Assembly (NCBI GenBank): GCA_003003725.1
Contig: PVWI01000032.1
Location: 1-33,451, forward strand
Reading direction: 5' to 3'
DNA from: a filamentous cyanobacterium Phorm 6
GTDB taxonomy: Bacteria > Cyanobacteriota > Cyanobacteriia > Cyanobacteriales > Microcoleaceae
Length of the DNA: 33,451 bases
Position numbers and translations under genes: made by a program
Shown here: piece by piece, positions 7,085 through 16,312 of the stretch
How positions within the stretch are numbered: position 1 is the stretch's first letter
Layout of the letters: each line of letters starts with the position of its first letter
The notes under the pieces: generated by a model
Told to the model about the DNA's origin: nothing
The model's input: only the letters and a program-made list of their open reading frames with translations
The model's database searches: none

Positions 7085-10000
7085 TTAATTCCTTTTTTGC
7101 CGCAGCGGAATCTCGATCGCAAATTCCGAACCTTCTCCCAATACAGAATTGCACGACAACTGGCCGCCGTGTTTTTCTACGACAATAGAATGCGAAATTG
7201 CCAATCCTAAGCCTGTGCCTTTTCCGACGGGTTTTGTGGTAAAAAATGGGTCAAACAAGCGCCGTTTCACGTCTTCGCTCAGGCCAGGGCCACTGTCTGT
7301 TATTCGCATCGCCACGCAGTTATTGTCGGTTACTTCGGTGCGAATCGTAATTGTGAGATTTTTGCTTGTGCGATCGGGTTTATTGATCTCCATTTCCACT
7401 GCGTCGATCGCATTGCTCAACAAATTCATAAATACTTGATTTAACTGACCGGGATAACACTCAACTAAAGGCAATTCACCGTATTCTTTGATAAGATTAA
7501 TTGGCGGGCGATCTGGTTTATTTTTCAGGCGGTTTTGCAAAATCAGCAGCGTGCTTTCGATGCCATCGTGAATGTCAACTTGTTTCATTTCGGCTTCGTC
7601 GAGTCTTGAGAAAGTCCGCAGGCTCAAAACAATGTCGCGGATGCGATCGGCTCCGACTTTCATAGATGTTAAAATTTTCGGTAAATCTTCAACAATGTAA
7701 TCAATTTCAAAGGCTTCTCTGGTATCTAAAATTGTGGCGCTAGGCTGCGGGTATTCTTGCTGGTAAAGTTGCAGCAGTTTGAGCAAATTTTCTGTGTATT
7801 CGCTGGTGTAGCTGAGATTACCGTATATAAAATTAACTGGGTTGTTGATTTCGTGGGCGACACCTGCGACTAACTGTCCCAAACTCGACATTTTTTCACT
7901 TTGAATTAATTGAGTTTGGGTGCGCTGGAGTTGGCGCAAAGTTTGTTCTAGCTTTTGAGTTTGAGCTTGAGCTAATTGGGCAGTTGTGCGGGTTTGATCG
8001 TACAATTCGGCGTGGTCGATCGCGATCGCAATTTGAGCGATCACTGCTTGCATCAGTTCGACTTCCGAATCGCTCCAATTTCGCAGGGACAGAGCCTGAT
8101 AGCAGGTAATCGCGCCAATATCGCCGGAAGCAGTATGAATTGGCAGCGACAGCACTGAGTTAAATTTTGAAGCCTGGAAAATTTCGCGCAATTCTACATC
8201 TTCAAAAGTGCTGACATCATCAATTCGCAGAATTTCTCGCCGCAAAATCTGTCGCACTGCGAGACTAGATTTGTCATCTATAGGATAAGTGCCGAGAATA
8301 CTCGGCAAATCTGCATTCTTCGCTTCGCAAACTATGTCCCAAACCGGAGGATTGCTGTTGGGGCGATACCAAGTGAAGATGCACCAATCTAGGTGCATCA
8401 GATTGCGAATTTCTTGAACTGCGGTTGCTAAAATTGTGTCTAAATCTAAAGAATTGCGGATTTGGTTGGCAATTTGATTGAGCAGTTGTTCTCTCTGAGC
8501 TTGCTGTCTGAGGGCTTGTTCCGATCGCACTAATGTTTCTTCGGCCACTTTGCGATCGGTTAAATCTTGGACGACTGCTTGGATAATTTTTTCATTTCCA
8601 ACTTCGATAGCTGTCAGCACAACTTCTGCAAGAAACTCAGTACCGTCTAAACGCCGGTGCAGCCAATCAAAACGGTGGTTTCCGCGCTCAAAGGCGATCG
8701 CGATCATTTCGTCGGCCATGCTCAAAGAATCTCTGCCGTTGGGTTGAAAAGGCGGCGACAGTGTAGCGGGGTTTTGGCCGTACAACTGTTGCGGGGATGT
8801 GCAGCCAAATAGTTTGAAGGTGGCTGTGTTGGCATCCGCGATGTTACTGTCGTATAACATCAAAACAGGCAAACTGGTTAATTCGTAGAGCGATCGAAAT
8901 TTGGCTTCCGACTGTTGCAATGCCGCTTCTGTTTGCTTGCGATCGGTAATGTCGGCAACCATTGCCAAAGCGCCGACATAGCGCCCTTCTTTGTCTGACA
9001 AGGAATTAGTAGAAACCATCGCCCACAAGTCGCTGCCGTCTCGACGAAGGAACTTAAAATCGTGCTTTTCGCTAATTCCTTCACGGCGGCGGTTGAGATT
9101 GGCTTCGGCGATCGCCACGCCTTCTGCATCCATGAAAGCAAATAGCGACTGCCCGATCATTTCCTCTACCGTACAGGCGAGCATATCGACCATTTTTTGG
9201 TTGACAAAAGTAGTTTTACCCTCCGCATCGATCATCCAAATTCCTTCATCGGCTGTCTCGACAATGCACCTGTATTTTTCCTCGCTTTCCCGGAGGGCTT
9301 CTTCTGCTAAATGGCGCTGGGTAATGTTTTGAGTCATCAGCAATCCGCCGATGATTTCTTGCCGTTCATTTCTGACTGGCAAAGTGTAAGCAAGGTAAAT
9401 GCGATCGCCATAAGTAAATTCTGTAATAACTGTTTCTCCAGCCAGCGCCGCCCGATAATTTGGCTCGACAGCAGCGCAAAAATCTGGCTCGAATACTTCC
9501 CAGATTGTCTTGCCTTCCATCAATTCTTTGGAAAGCCCCACTGCTGCTAATTCCGTACCTTCTACCAGGGTGAACCGCAGTTCTCGATCGAACAGCATCA
9601 CCGCACCGTTAGGAATGTTGCTTGCCATAGTGCGGTAAAGCTGTTCGCTTTTTTGCAGTGCTGCTTCTGCTTGTTTGCGATCGCTAATGTCAATGACAAC
9701 TGCACCAATGCCGATCGCCTCGCCACCTTCATCTAACAGCGGAAAGTAAGAGGCTACGATGTGGCGGATCACCCCTGGTTGTCTTTGGTTTTCGCCGCTT
9801 ATCTCCATGTTGAGTATGGGTTCTTTTGTAGTCAAAATTTGCTGGTAAAGAGGCTCCATCATTGGGGCGATATCCGGCAATATTTCTCGTACAGTTTTGC
9901 CGATATGTTCCGCTGGACTGGCACCATTCATTTCAGCCAGCATTTTATTAATTTGTACGAACCGTAATTGGTCGTCTAAAATACACAATCCAACGGGAGA

Positions 10001-10924
10001 TTCTGAAAAAAAGGCATCAAATCGTGCTTGTCGCAGAGTTAGTTCTTTTTCGAGAGCTTTGCGATCGCTAATATCTCTGATGCAGCCCACACTCCCAAAG
10101 ACTTCGCCACAAACATCTTTCAGCAGACAAACTGACAAGTGCGAGTAAAAGTCTTCCCCGGACTTGCGGCGCATTTTTATCTCTAGTTCGCACTCGCCTT
10201 TTTCTAATAACGGTTCTTGAACTAATTTTAAGATGAATTCTCGCTCTTTCGGCGCGTAAATCAGACGAATATTTTGACCAATAACTTCAGTTGGAGTGTA
10301 CCCGTACAGCCTTTGAGCGGCTTTATTCCAACTGGTTATCAAACCCTTCCCATCCGTGCCAATTACGGCTTCGCGAATTTGGTCGAGAATCTGATTTTGC
10401 AGCCGCAGTTTCGAGTTTGCTTCTTCCAGTTCGGCGATTTTTTCTTGGAGTAGTTCCTGAGTTTTTGCCAGTTCGTCTGTCTGATTTGCCAGCAATTTTT
10501 CTAGATGGGAATTGCAGTGCGCCGCTGATTGGGGCGGCTGGCTGTTTTCATCCCGAGTATTAAAAATTTCGATCGCGCTCAGCCAAATCGCGCGCTCTCC
10601 CTCTGTTTCCATTTCCCGATCGGAAACTCGCACGGGTACGAGATGATTGTTTTTATGTTTGTATGCTGCTGGGCACGGGCCCGTGCAGCTATTTTTTGCT
10701 TGACTTTCTCGATATTTTTCTCTCGCAGCGCAATCTGTTTGCAGAATTTCCCAGTAGTTGAGGTTGAGAGTTTCTGCAACTGTGTAGCCGATAATACTTG
10801 CAAAAGCTGGGTTTATGTCTGTAAAAGTCCCGTCTGTGCGGCATATGGCCAGCCCGATCGGGCTAAGTTCCGACAATTTGCTATTGTGGCGATCGGGCGT
10901 AGCTTTTCCTAACTGGCTTTGCAT
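7085..10924 (-). CDS. Soluble multi-PAS/GAF sensor histidine kinase
   Basis: 1279 residues with no membrane helix or signal peptide, so probably a cytosolic sensor. In order: PAS1 about 18-75; coiled coil about 130-178; five further PAS/PAC units, each closed by a D-[IL]-[ST]-[DQ]-R-[KH] type boundary (GCIRDISDRK about 290, VVIDISDRK about 415, NITQRH about 545, VADITDRK about 665, VVQDLTDRK about 795); GAF about 825-965; a second coiled coil; then the kinase core. The core shows the H-box with His1024 (GVAHEINNPVNF), the N-box (NLLSNAIDAV, N1171), G1 DSGPG (1210-1214) and G2 GKGTGLG (1234-1240). There is no receiver domain, so the partner regulator is encoded elsewhere. ATG 10924 follows an AGAGCAG sequence. 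The ligand is unknown. The stop codon sits against a 29-bp inverted repeat. The malic enzyme gene lies 114 bases upstream on the same strand. Confidence 0.93.
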   Translation of the reverse strand: MQSQLGKATPDRHNSKLSELSPIGLAICRTDGTFTDINPAFASIIGYTVAETLNLNYWEILQTDCAAREKYRESQAKNSCTGPCPAAYKHKNNHLVPVRVSDREMETEGERAIWLSAIEIFNTRDENSQPPQSAAHCNSHLEKLLANQTDELAKTQELLQEKIAELEEANSKLRLQNQILDQIREAVIGTDGKGLITSWNKAAQRLYGYTPTEVIGQNIRLIYAPKEREFILKLVQEPLLEKGECELEIKMRRKSGEDFYSHLSVCLLKDVCGEVFGSVGCIRDISDRKALEKELTLRQARFDAFFSESPVGLCILDDQLRFVQINKMLAEMNGASPAEHIGKTVREILPDIAPMMEPLYQQILTTKEPILNMEISGENQRQPGVIRHIVASYFPLLDEGGEAIGIGAVVIDISDRKQAEAALQKSEQLYRTMASNIPNGAVMLFDRELRFTLVEGTELAAVGLSKELMEGKTIWEVFEPDFCAAVEPNYRAALAGETVITEFTYGDRIYLAYTLPVRNERQEIIGGLLMTQNITQRHLAEEALRESEEKYRCIVETADEGIWMIDAEGKTTFVNQKMVDMLACTVEEMIGQSLFAFMDAEGVAIAEANLNRRREGISEKHDFKFLRRDGSDLWAMVSTNSLSDKEGRYVGALAMVADITDRKQTEAALQQSEAKFRSLYELTSLPVLMLYDSNIADANTATFKLFGCTSPQQLYGQNPATLSPPFQPNGRDSLSMADEMIAIAFERGNHRFDWLHRRLDGTEFLAEVVLTAIEVGNEKIIQAVVQDLTDRKVAEETLVRSEQALRQQAQREQLLNQIANQIRNSLDLDTILATAVQEIRNLMHLDWCIFTWYRPNSNPPVWDIVCEAKNADLPSILGTYPIDDKSSLAVRQILRREILRIDDVSTFEDVELREIFQASKFNSVLSLPIHTASGDIGAITCYQALSLRNWSDSEVELMQAVIAQIAIAIDHAELYDQTRTTAQLAQAQTQKLEQTLRQLQRTQTQLIQSEKMSSLGQLVAGVAHEINNPVNFIYGNLSYTSEYTENLLKLLQLYQQEYPQPSATILDTREAFEIDYIVEDLPKILTSMKVGADRIRDIVLSLRTFSRLDEAEMKQVDIHDGIESTLLILQNRLKNKPDRPPINLIKEYGELPLVECYPGQLNQVFMNLLSNAIDAVEMEINKPDRTSKNLTITIRTEVTDNNCVAMRITDSGPGLSEDVKRRLFDPFFTTKPVGKGTGLGLAISHSIVVEKHGGQLSCNSVLGEGSEFAIEIPLRQKRN

Positions 10925-10998
10925 CTGCTCTAGCTGGACTTGGGATAATTAATTATATCTTTTTATTTTGTTTTTTGGTGTGAGTTTTATCACTCAGT

Positions 10999-11028
10999 AA
11001 GGAAGAAGGAATAACTTCCTCCTTCCTT
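10999..11028. terminator. Possible terminator hairpin between malic enzyme and kinase genes
   Basis: AAGGAAGAAGGAA pairs with TTCCTCCTTCCTT (13 bp with one G-U) around the loop TAAC, 11 bases beyond the malic enzyme stop codon. No clear T-run follows on the minus strand, so the call is tentative. Confidence 0.4.
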
Positions 11029-11038
11029 CTTAGTTTAA

Positions 11039-12429
11039 TTAATCGCGGGCGATACCTTCGGAGCGGGCGGCCAACTGCACAGCACCTGCGACAGCAATGG
11101 CAACTCTTTCGTCAAAAACTGACGGTATAATATGTTCTTTGTCAAGCTGAGAAGGGCTGACTAAAGAGGCGATCGCATAAGCTGCACCCAAATACATACT
11201 TGTGGTAATCGTGTGAGCTTTGCAGTCCAAAGCACCTCGAAATATCCCCGGAAATGCCAAAACATTGTTAATTTGATTGGGGTAGTCGCTGCGTCCGGTG
11301 GCAATGATCGCGGCATCCTCCATAATTAATTCTGGCTGAATTTCGGGAATGGGATTTGCCATTGCAAACACGATCGGATTCTCGGCCATAGAACGCACCA
11401 TCGAGCGAGTGACTACTCCGGGCGCACTGACACCTAAAAATACATCAGCACCGGCGATCGCATCTTCCAAAGTACCGCCCGAATCCACAGCAAATTCTAA
11501 TTTTTCTGGGTTCATATCCGTGCGGTCTTTGGAGAGAACACCTTTGGAGTCGCACATGATGATGTTTTCGGCACCTGCTTTGCGCAGCAAGCGGGCGATC
11601 GCGATTCCGGCCGCACCTGCACCGTTAATTACGATACACACTTCTGCGATCGTTTTTTTGACGATTTTTAAGGCATTAATTAATGCTGCCAAACTAACAA
11701 TCGCCGTGCCATGTTGATCGTCATGAAAAATCGGAATATCTAAGGTTGCCCGCAATCTTGCTTCGATTTCAAAGCAACGGGGAGAAGAAATATCTTCCAG
11801 GTTAACGCCGCCAAAAACTGGGGCGATATTCTGCACTGTCCGAATGATTTCCTCGGTATCTTGGGTGTCCAAACAGATAGGAAAGGCATCAATTCCGGCA
11901 AATTCTTTAAATAGCATGGCTTTGCCTTCCATAACTGGTAGTGCGGCGGCTGGGCCAAGGTTTCCTAGTCCCAAAACTGCGCTACCGTCGGTAACAATGG
12001 CAACAGTATTTTGTTTGATTGTCAGATTGTAAACTTGTTGGGGGTCATTGGCGATCGCAGTACAGATGCGGGCGCTCCTGGGGTGTATGCCATTGCCAAA
12101 TCGGATTGGCGTTTGAGGGAAATTTTGCTAATTACGCTGATTTTTCCACCACGGTGCAAGTCGAAAGTGCGATCGTACACGTCGATCACTTTGATATTCG
12201 GCAGCGCTTTCACTGCTTGCACAATTTCTTCGTTGTGATCGGTGCTGTAAGCATCGACGGTGATATCGCGAACTGTACTGGCGCGGGTTTGTTCGATTAA
12301 GTCAATTTGGCCGAAGTTGCCACCCACAGAGGCGATCGCGCTGGTGACGCTAGCCAGCATTCCCGGCTGGTTCGGCAGAGCAACGCGAATCGTTAAACTA
12401 AAGCTGGGGTTCGGTGTCAGTTTTACCAT
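11039..12429 (-). CDS. me: ACT-domain malic enzyme (NAD(P)-dependent), frameshifted
   Basis: Malic enzyme decarboxylates malate to pyruvate with reduction of NAD(P). As read, the gene is split. The 5' frame (12429 to 12022, 135 residues) contains an ACT regulatory domain (about 11-87) and the catalytic start (KRQSDLAMAYTPG), then goes out of frame. The 3' frame (311 residues to 11039) holds FKEFAGIDAFPICLDT, HDDQHGTAIV, the Rossmann motif GAGAAGIAIARLL and the normal C-terminus. Between them, the second frame reads ARICTAIANDPQQVYNLTI and AIVTDGSAVLGLGNLG, which is family sequence. Adding one base between 12074 and 12075 (GGAG-CGCCCGC read as GGAGTCGCCCGC) gives a continuous protein of 463 residues, the usual cyanobacterial size. 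So this is a one-base deletion, by assembly error or mutation. The ATG at 12429 starts the ACT domain. Confidence 0.9.
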
Positions 12430-12570
12430 GATGGCTTGATTTTAGATTTAAGAATTGCAATCTTTGATTTTATCGCCAATGTTAAGCATAAAATTTAATA
12501 ATTCAAATTTTCAACTAAAATTTTTAACAAATTCTCCGATCCTGTGATGCGATCGCGCTATATATCCCCG

Positions 12571-12630
12571 TAGGGTGCGTCAGTTTCAATGTGTTTGAAT
12601 TGGAGCGAAACTTGGGACTGACGCACCCTA
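12571..12630. repeat. 14-bp inverted repeat TAGGGTGCGTCAGT
   Basis: Arms 12571-12584 and 12617-12630 are exact complements around a 32-base spacer with a weaker inner pairing (GTTTC/GAAAC). This is a common type of dispersed cyanobacterial palindrome. It lies upstream of the malic enzyme gene. Confidence 0.75.
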
Positions 12631-12639
12631 CTAACTACT

Positions 12640-12767
12640 AACTTTTAAATCGGTTACATCCGTTACAAAATCCGTTGCCGAACTTCCCTTTTCCTTCTTC
12701 CTTAACTTTTAAATCCGTTACATCCGTTACAAAATCCGTTGCCGAACTTCCCTTTTCCTTCTTCCTT
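12640..12767. repeat. 64-bp tandem duplication
   Basis: Two copies (12640-12703 and 12704-12767) of a 64-bp unit beginning AACTTTTAAATC differ at one base (GG versus CC at the thirteenth position region). The unit contains an inner near-repeat GGTTACATC/CGTTACAAAATC. It is non-coding. Confidence 0.88.
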
Positions 12768-12770
12768 CGG

Positions 12771-12805
12771 TCAATTGTCAACTATCAACTGTCAACTGTC
12801 AACTG
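12771..12805. repeat. Five TCAACTG heptamers (STRR)
   Basis: Five 7-bp units (TCAATTG, TCAACTA, TCAACTG three times) directly after the 64-bp duplication. The remaining bases to 13146 hold no gene or RNA that I recognise. Confidence 0.85.
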
Positions 12806-13146
12806 AATCAACGCCTAATTCCTGCTGCTGTGTTTTGAAGCGAGACACCCAAGAGAGTTAGTGCGGCTTGTTAGTGGCTGTGATTGGGGAGGTAAAAAGT
12901 AGATGCAACACTGTTTGATCGAGCAGGTAAAAATTAGATCGACTCACAAGCGGGCATTTCGTATGTATTCTGCTTGCTTGTTTAACACTTGCCAACGATC
13001 GCGAGTGCAACCGGGCAAACGATCGAACTACCTGCACGCTTTGCTGGAGAATTCCAGCGACTTTTACTAATAAGCAATCTATCCCGCGCCAGTAAAGACA
13101 CAGGTTTAGTGCAGCAGAGCGAGTTGCTGGTTGTTAACTGTCAATT

Positions 13147-13542
13147 TTAGCGATCGGTCGCAGCATCTGCACAGACAACAGTAAAGATTTTGCAAGCTAG
13201 ACAATCGGGGGGAACTTTTTCTAAGTCTTGCAGATCGACCGATCGATCTACCTCACTGCCGGCGGGAACGATGCACAGGGCAACTTGTCCGACTCCAGCC
13301 ATGAGTTCGGCAACTCGCTCCAAAATACTGTCTATTTTGGCAATTAATTGGTCTGCTGCATCCAGACTCGACGCAATGATGAAAAAGGTTTTGACTCCAT
13401 CGGGACAAGGCGCAAAGCCGAGGGTGCACTCTTCTAATAGCGCTTGAGTCGAGAGACTCAAAGGCTCATGGAAGCGAGCGATTACTGCTTGATAAAAGGC
13501 TTGAGTCAGAGAACGATCGCCAAAAACAGGTTGAGATAACAT
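13147..13542 (-). CDS. Hypothetical protein, 131 residues
   Basis: Not recognised. The start is set at the ATG at 13542 because AAGGAAG lies about 6 bases upstream; an upstream in-frame start at 13593 has no such support. The protein is soluble-looking. Its N-terminal half (SLTQAFYQAVIARFHEPLSL) is helical. The middle reads like alternating strand and helix (VKTFFIIASSLDAADQLIAK; VAELMAGVGQVALCIVPAG). The C-terminus is short and Cys-containing (PPDCLACKIFTVVCADAA). The CLAC pair with another Cys at about 125 could bind a metal or form a disulfide, but a single CxxC is not proof. It is encoded alone, divergent from argS. No function is proposed. Confidence 0.7.
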   Translation of the reverse strand: MLSQPVFGDRSLTQAFYQAVIARFHEPLSLSTQALLEECTLGFAPCPDGVKTFFIIASSLDAADQLIAKIDSILERVAELMAGVGQVALCIVPAGSEVDRSVDLQDLEKVPPDCLACKIFTVVCADAATDR

Positions 13543-13800
13543 AACTACTTCCTTTCGTAGAATTTTCGCGGGTATTAAACTGAATGTTAACATACCTTAA
13601 TGTAAGTCATTTAATTAAATTATGTAGCGATCGCGATCATCATCGAATGTGATAATTTTGGGCTTGTCAGGCGATCGTCATTGTGATAAAATGTATCCTC
13701 AATTACCGAAGCGCCTGATTTCGATCGCATATTCAGCAAAAGCTAAGTACAAATACATAAATTAGTTAAAAAAACTAAGTATCCAATCAAAATATAAAAG

Positions 13801-15558
13801 ATGAACTCGATCGCCCAACAGTTAAAAACAAGATTTGAAAAAGCCTTCACCGCTGCATTCGGCGAGAGTTATTCGGGTACAGATCCGATGCTAGCCCCTG
13901 CGGGAAACCCCAAGTTTGGGGACTTTCAATGCAACGCGGCGATGAGTTTGGGGAAAAAGTTAGGCAAACCCCCACGGGCGATCGCCTCTACGATCGTCGA
14001 AAACCTAGATATTGCCGACATCTGCGAAACCCCAGAAATCGCCGGCCCTGGTTTTATCAATTTGAAGCTCAAACCGGCTTATTTGGAAGCACAAGTTAGG
14101 GCGATCGCGATCGACCCCCGTTTAGGCATTTCACAGACAGAAGCGCCTCAGAGAATTGCGATCGACTTTTCGAGCCCGAACATCGCCAAAGAAATGCACG
14201 TCGGGCACTTGCGATCGACAATCATCGGAGATGCGATCGCCCGCATCCTCGAATTTCAAGGCCACGACGTACTCAGAATCAACCACATCGGCGACTGGGG
14301 CACCCAATTCGGGATGCTGATCGCCTATTTGCGCGAAGTTCACCCCGAAGCATTAACAACCGCTGACGCTCTAGATTTAGGCGATTTAGTGGCATTTTAC
14401 CGCCAAGCAAAACAGCGCTTTGACACAGACGAAACCTTCAAAGAAACCGCCCGCCAAGAAGTAGTAAAACTGCAAGCAGGCGCAGAAGACACCCGCCGCG
14501 CTTGGAAATTGCTATGCGATCAATCCCGCCGCGAATTCCAAGTAATCTACGACTTACTAGACATCAAACTAACCGAACGCGGCGAATCCTTTTACAATCC
14601 ATTATTGCCCGCAGTAGTCGAAGATTTAACCAATCTCGGTTTGCTAGTAGAAAGTGACGGCGCGAAGTGCGTTTTTGTAGACGGTTTCACCAACAAAGAA
14701 GGCGAACCACTGCCGCTAATCGTCCAAAAAACCGACGGTGGCTACAACTACGCCACCACCGATTTAGCAGCCGTGCGCTACCGGATAAAAGAAGACGGCG
14801 CCAAACGCTTGATTTACGTCACCGATTCGGGACAATCCAACCATTTCGCCCAAGTATTTGCAGTAGCCAGAAAAGCCAATTGGATTCCCGAAGATGTCGA
14901 AATTGTCCACGTTCCCTTCGGTTTGGTGTTGGGAGAAGACGGCAAAAAATCGAAAACTCGCTCTGGCGATACAGTACGGCTGCAAGATTTGCTCGATGAG
15001 GCGATCGTCCGCGCCCGCAAAGATTTAGAAGAGAGATTAGTAACAGAAGAAAGACATGAGACTGAAGAGTTTATAGCTAACGTCTCTCATGTAGTTGGTT
15101 TGAGTGCAGTCAAATATGCCGACTTAAGTCAAAACCGCGCCAGCAACTATGTATTTAGCTACGACAAAATGCTCGCATTGCAAGGAAATACAGCACCTTA
15201 TATGCTGTATGCTTACGTGCGCGTGCAGGGAATTCGCCGCAAAGGAGAGATTAATTTTGATAACTTAGATGCTGGTGCGAAAGTAATTTTGCAGTCTGAT
15301 GCCGAGTTGGTATTGGCAAAGCATTTATTGCAGTTGAATGAAGTTGTGAATGCTGTTGGCGGCGATTTATTGCCGAATCGGATTTGTCAGTATTTGTTTG
15401 AATTGAGTCAAAAGTTCAATCAATTTTTTGAGCAATGCCCGGTGTTGCAATCTGAGGAACCGTTGCGGACTTCGCGGTTAATTTTGTGCGACTTAACGGC
15501 GCGGACTTTGAAACTGGGGTTAGGATTGTTAGGAATTCAAGTGTTAGAAAGGATGTAA
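13801..15558 (+). CDS. argS: Arginine--tRNA ligase
   Basis: 585 residues, a full-length class I arginyl-tRNA synthetase that charges tRNA-Arg with arginine using ATP. The N-terminal Arg-tRNA synthetase additional domain covers about 1-100 ([25 protein letters not shown]). The catalytic core contains the HIGH-type motif HVGHLRST (133-140), preceded by [13 protein letters not shown], and the tRNA/ATP contact regions [12 protein letters not shown] and [11 protein letters not shown]. In place of canonical KMSKS there is [15 protein letters not shown], as usual for this enzyme. The C-terminal anticodon-binding DALR domain runs from about 450 ([20 protein letters not shown]) to the end. ATG 13801 is the only sensible start; a clear ribosome-binding site is not visible. 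It is monocistronic by layout. Confidence 0.97.
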   Translation: MNSIAQQLKTRFEKAFTAAFGESYSGTDPMLAPAGNPKFGDFQCNAAMSLGKKLGKPPRAIASTIVENLDIADICETPEIAGPGFINLKLKPAYLEAQVRAIAIDPRLGISQTEAPQRIAIDFSSPNIAKEMHVGHLRSTIIGDAIARILEFQGHDVLRINHIGDWGTQFGMLIAYLREVHPEALTTADALDLGDLVAFYRQAKQRFDTDETFKETARQEVVKLQAGAEDTRRAWKLLCDQSRREFQVIYDLLDIKLTERGESFYNPLLPAVVEDLTNLGLLVESDGAKCVFVDGFTNKEGEPLPLIVQKTDGGYNYATTDLAAVRYRIKEDGAKRLIYVTDSGQSNHFAQVFAVARKANWIPEDVEIVHVPFGLVLGEDGKKSKTRSGDTVRLQDLLDEAIVRARKDLEERLVTEERHETEEFIANVSHVVGLSAVKYADLSQNRASNYVFSYDKMLALQGNTAPYMLYAYVRVQGIRRKGEINFDNLDAGAKVILQSDAELVLAKHLLQLNEVVNAVGGDLLPNRICQYLFELSQKFNQFFEQCPVLQSEEPLRTSRLILCDLTARTLKLGLGLLGIQVLERM

Positions 15559-15562
15559 TCTA

Positions 15563-15590
15563 AGGTTTGTAGTGAGGACTTTAGTCCTTC
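15563..15590. repeat. Half-site copy of the GTAGTGAGGACTTTAGTCC repeat
   Basis: A single arm of the palindromic family, starting a few bases after the argS stop codon. Confidence 0.75.
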
Positions 15591-15599
15591 CAAAGCGAT

Positions 15600-15659
15600 G
15601 TAGGGGCGGGTTAACCAACAATAATTGCCTGAAACCAACCATCTCGAAAACCCGCCCTG
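15600..15659. repeat. GGGGCGGGTT/AACCCGCCC dispersed palindrome disrupting a toxin gene
   Basis: AGGGGCGGGTT (from about 15602) and AACCCGCCCT (to about 15657) form terminal inverted repeats around a 40-odd base centre rich in CCAACAA/CCAACCA. On the minus strand, toxin-like coding sequence stops where this element begins. Confidence 0.7.
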
Positions 15660-15734
15660 GCCTGATTACTTGCTCTTTTACTCTACTGTCAAGAGAATTG
15701 TAGTTTTCCCAAAAGGAAGGAAGGGTGGCAGATT

Positions 15735-16157
15735 TCATAGCTCATTCAGTTTCATTTCCTGTGCCTTTCCTTCAGCAATTTCTTGTTTTGCGCGTTGGGC
15801 AGCAGCCACAAGTTGCGGTTGCGTTTTCTGGAAAGATTCGTCCCATCGAAGCTCATCTTTTAAGTCTTCGATATACTCTTTCAAGTATTCTGCTACTCGC
15901 TGCTGTAAAGTTTCTGGCAGAGACTCCATCATGTCGATCACTGCATCAATACCTTCCCATAGTTCAGAAAGCGGTACAGTCTCTCCTGTCATTGCTTCGT
16001 GCCATCCTTGACGAAAACAATCTTCGGCTGACTTCAGCGGTTCCTCGTCAGCAAGAACGATGATGCGAACTCGGCGATCGGCAAATTTGGCTGATTGGGC
16101 GAGAATTTCTTCCCACGTTCCCTCTAGTTCTAGTAGTTGTGTTGTCATTTTTTTCAT
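15735..16157 (-). CDS. Antitoxin-like protein of a broken type II toxin-antitoxin pair
   Basis: 140 residues. The N-terminal block TTQLLELEGTWEEILAQSAK then FADRRVRIIVL (about 5-35) is the short beta-alpha-beta segment common to a cyanobacterial antitoxin family. The middle is a helix (ELWEGIDAVIDMMESLPETL). The C-terminus DELRWDESFQKTQPQLVAAA followed by EIAEGKAQEMKLNEL is the usual toxin-neutralising tail of antitoxins paired with RelE-like toxins. The stop codon overlaps the start of the toxin remnant by ATGA. It is thus likely an orphan antitoxin left after toxin loss; it could still bind its own promoter. Alternative starts at 16157 and 16148 are not separable because no ribosome-binding site is clear. 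Confidence 0.68.
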   Translation of the reverse strand: MKKMTTQLLELEGTWEEILAQSAKFADRRVRIIVLADEEPLKSAEDCFRQGWHEAMTGETVPLSELWEGIDAVIDMMESLPETLQQRVAEYLKEYIEDLKDELRWDESFQKTQPQLVAAAQRAKQEIAEGKAQEMKLNEL

Positions 16158-16242
16158 GGAATTGTGACTAAGTTTATTTTAGCGTGTGAAGAAGTGCGAT
16201 CGCCCCTTCCTGCGTCAAATGTCAGGCTAATGGAAGTATTTT

Positions 16243-16272
16243 TTGATTTAGCCACAGAGAGGATGTTATACT
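16243..16272 (+). promoter_or_regulatory. Candidate sigma-70-type promoter for the McrB-like operon
   Basis: TTGATT (16243-16248), an 18-base spacer, then TATACT (16267-16272), 40 bases before the ATG of the McrB-like gene. The match is reasonable, but the call rests on consensus only. Confidence 0.45.
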
Positions 16273-16312
16273 TATAGCTGTAAGATATTAAAATTAATAC
16301 TAGATAGCCCTA

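Larger units (their letters stand above)
15544..15738 (-). pseudogene. Truncated RelE/ParE-like toxin remnant
   Basis: The ATG at 15738 overlaps the stop codon of the upstream antitoxin gene (ATGA overlap), the standard type II toxin-antitoxin arrangement. The first 23 residues (MKSATLPSFWENYNSLDSR then VKEQ, nucleotides 15738-15670) match the N-terminus of RelE/ParE-superfamily toxins seen beside this antitoxin type, which normally continue for about 85-90 residues as ARKAY and so on. Here the frame instead runs into the GGGCGGGTT palindrome (15600-15659) and the repeat at 15563-15590, ending at 15544 inside the argS terminus. None of the toxin core is left, so it cannot make an active toxin. 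Homology is from memory of the family; a profile search would settle it. Confidence 0.62.

Noticed and set aside
7149-10912. Several 60-130 codon frames within the large histidine kinase gene on both strands
   Set aside because: They are out-of-frame shadows of a long, domain-rich gene with full motif conservation.
11039-12429. Two separate genes: an ACT-domain protein and a short malic enzyme
   Set aside because: The region between them encodes family sequence in the second frame, and one added base restores the normal 463-residue protein.
12820-13146. A structured RNA or riboswitch in the spacer
   Set aside because: No conserved riboswitch core, tRNA T-loop or clear terminator pairing could be seen; left as unassigned spacer.
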